Assembly: GCF_002205845.1 (NCBI RefSeq)
Contig: NZ_NISI01000021.1
Span: forward strand, 1-35,390
Direction of reading: 5' to 3'
Source of the DNA: Roseateles puraquae
GTDB taxonomy: Bacteria > Pseudomonadota > Gammaproteobacteria > Burkholderiales > Burkholderiaceae_C
DNA length: 35,390 bases
Shown here: in pieces, positions 35,345 to 35,390 of the stretch
Numbering within the stretch: the first letter of the stretch is position 1
How the letters are laid out: every line of letters starts with the position of its first letter
The notes under the pieces: generated by a model
Told to the model about the DNA's origin: nothing
What the model saw: the letters and a program-made list of their open reading frames with translations, nothing else
Database searches by the model: none
Made by a program: the position numbers and the translations under genes

Positions 35345-35390
35345 GCCGTTCGCGCGGAGAAATAGCGTCCTATCAGAGCGTCGCGGGCGG

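Overview
The window is GC-rich and reads as a chromosomal segment of a betaproteobacterium of the order Burkholderiales (Rubrivivax/Roseateles/Leptothrix-like). Grounds: uniform high-GC codon use, an exosortase-H pair, a PEP-CTERM protein, bacterial type A RNase P RNA, and many two-domain regulators and chemoreceptors. This placement is inference from gene content; no database comparison was possible. A conserved-looking core (about 3.5-32.7 kb) is flanked on both sides by accessory DNA that looks less GC-rich and codes for proteins I do not recognise.

Layout. Bases 1-3500: an incomplete hypothetical gene, a translationally coupled pair (LOTUS-like winged helix plus a His/Cys-rich protein of unknown function), and a gene-poor stretch. 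Bases 3548-5322: a PEP-CTERM surface protein and a HypT-like LysR regulator. Bases 5431-8547: a complete glutamate/aspartate ABC importer (gltI-gltJ-gltK-gltL) with a hairpin after gltI. Bases 8656-9887: exosortase H and its membrane partner. Bases 10154-12888: a DUF4394 lipoprotein, an SDR oxidoreductase and a divergent LysR regulator.

Bases 12913-17544 hold the most unusual block: four minus-strand genes joined by three 4-base ATGA overlaps. They encode a membrane-anchored solute-binding-like protein, a lipoprotein fusing a solute-binding domain to a von Willebrand A domain, an XpaC-like membrane protein and TelA. Divergent from it, bases 17616-22864 form a five-gene overlapping unit: pyrC, a NYN-domain RNase-like protein, a DUF3025 protein, an exported serine protease and an FHA-domain membrane protein.

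Bases 22889-32723 carry cysteine synthase, rnpB (RNase P RNA), a chemoreceptor, a Bcr/CflA-type drug exporter, a periplasmic alpha carbonic anhydrase, a hybrid sensor kinase, a chalcone-isomerase-fold protein and a second chemoreceptor. Bases 32932-35390 are accessory again: three 24-bp tandem repeats, a structurally complete IS1595-family element with 19-bp inverted repeats and a perfect 8-bp target duplication, and two convergent hypothetical genes, one a two-helix membrane protein.

How the parts fit: the glt operon is a self-contained importer. The TelA block has no permease or transport ATPase, so its two binding-protein-like members probably sense or bind envelope ligands rather than import them. 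The TelA block is the best candidate for an undescribed system, followed by the 1346-2964 pair.
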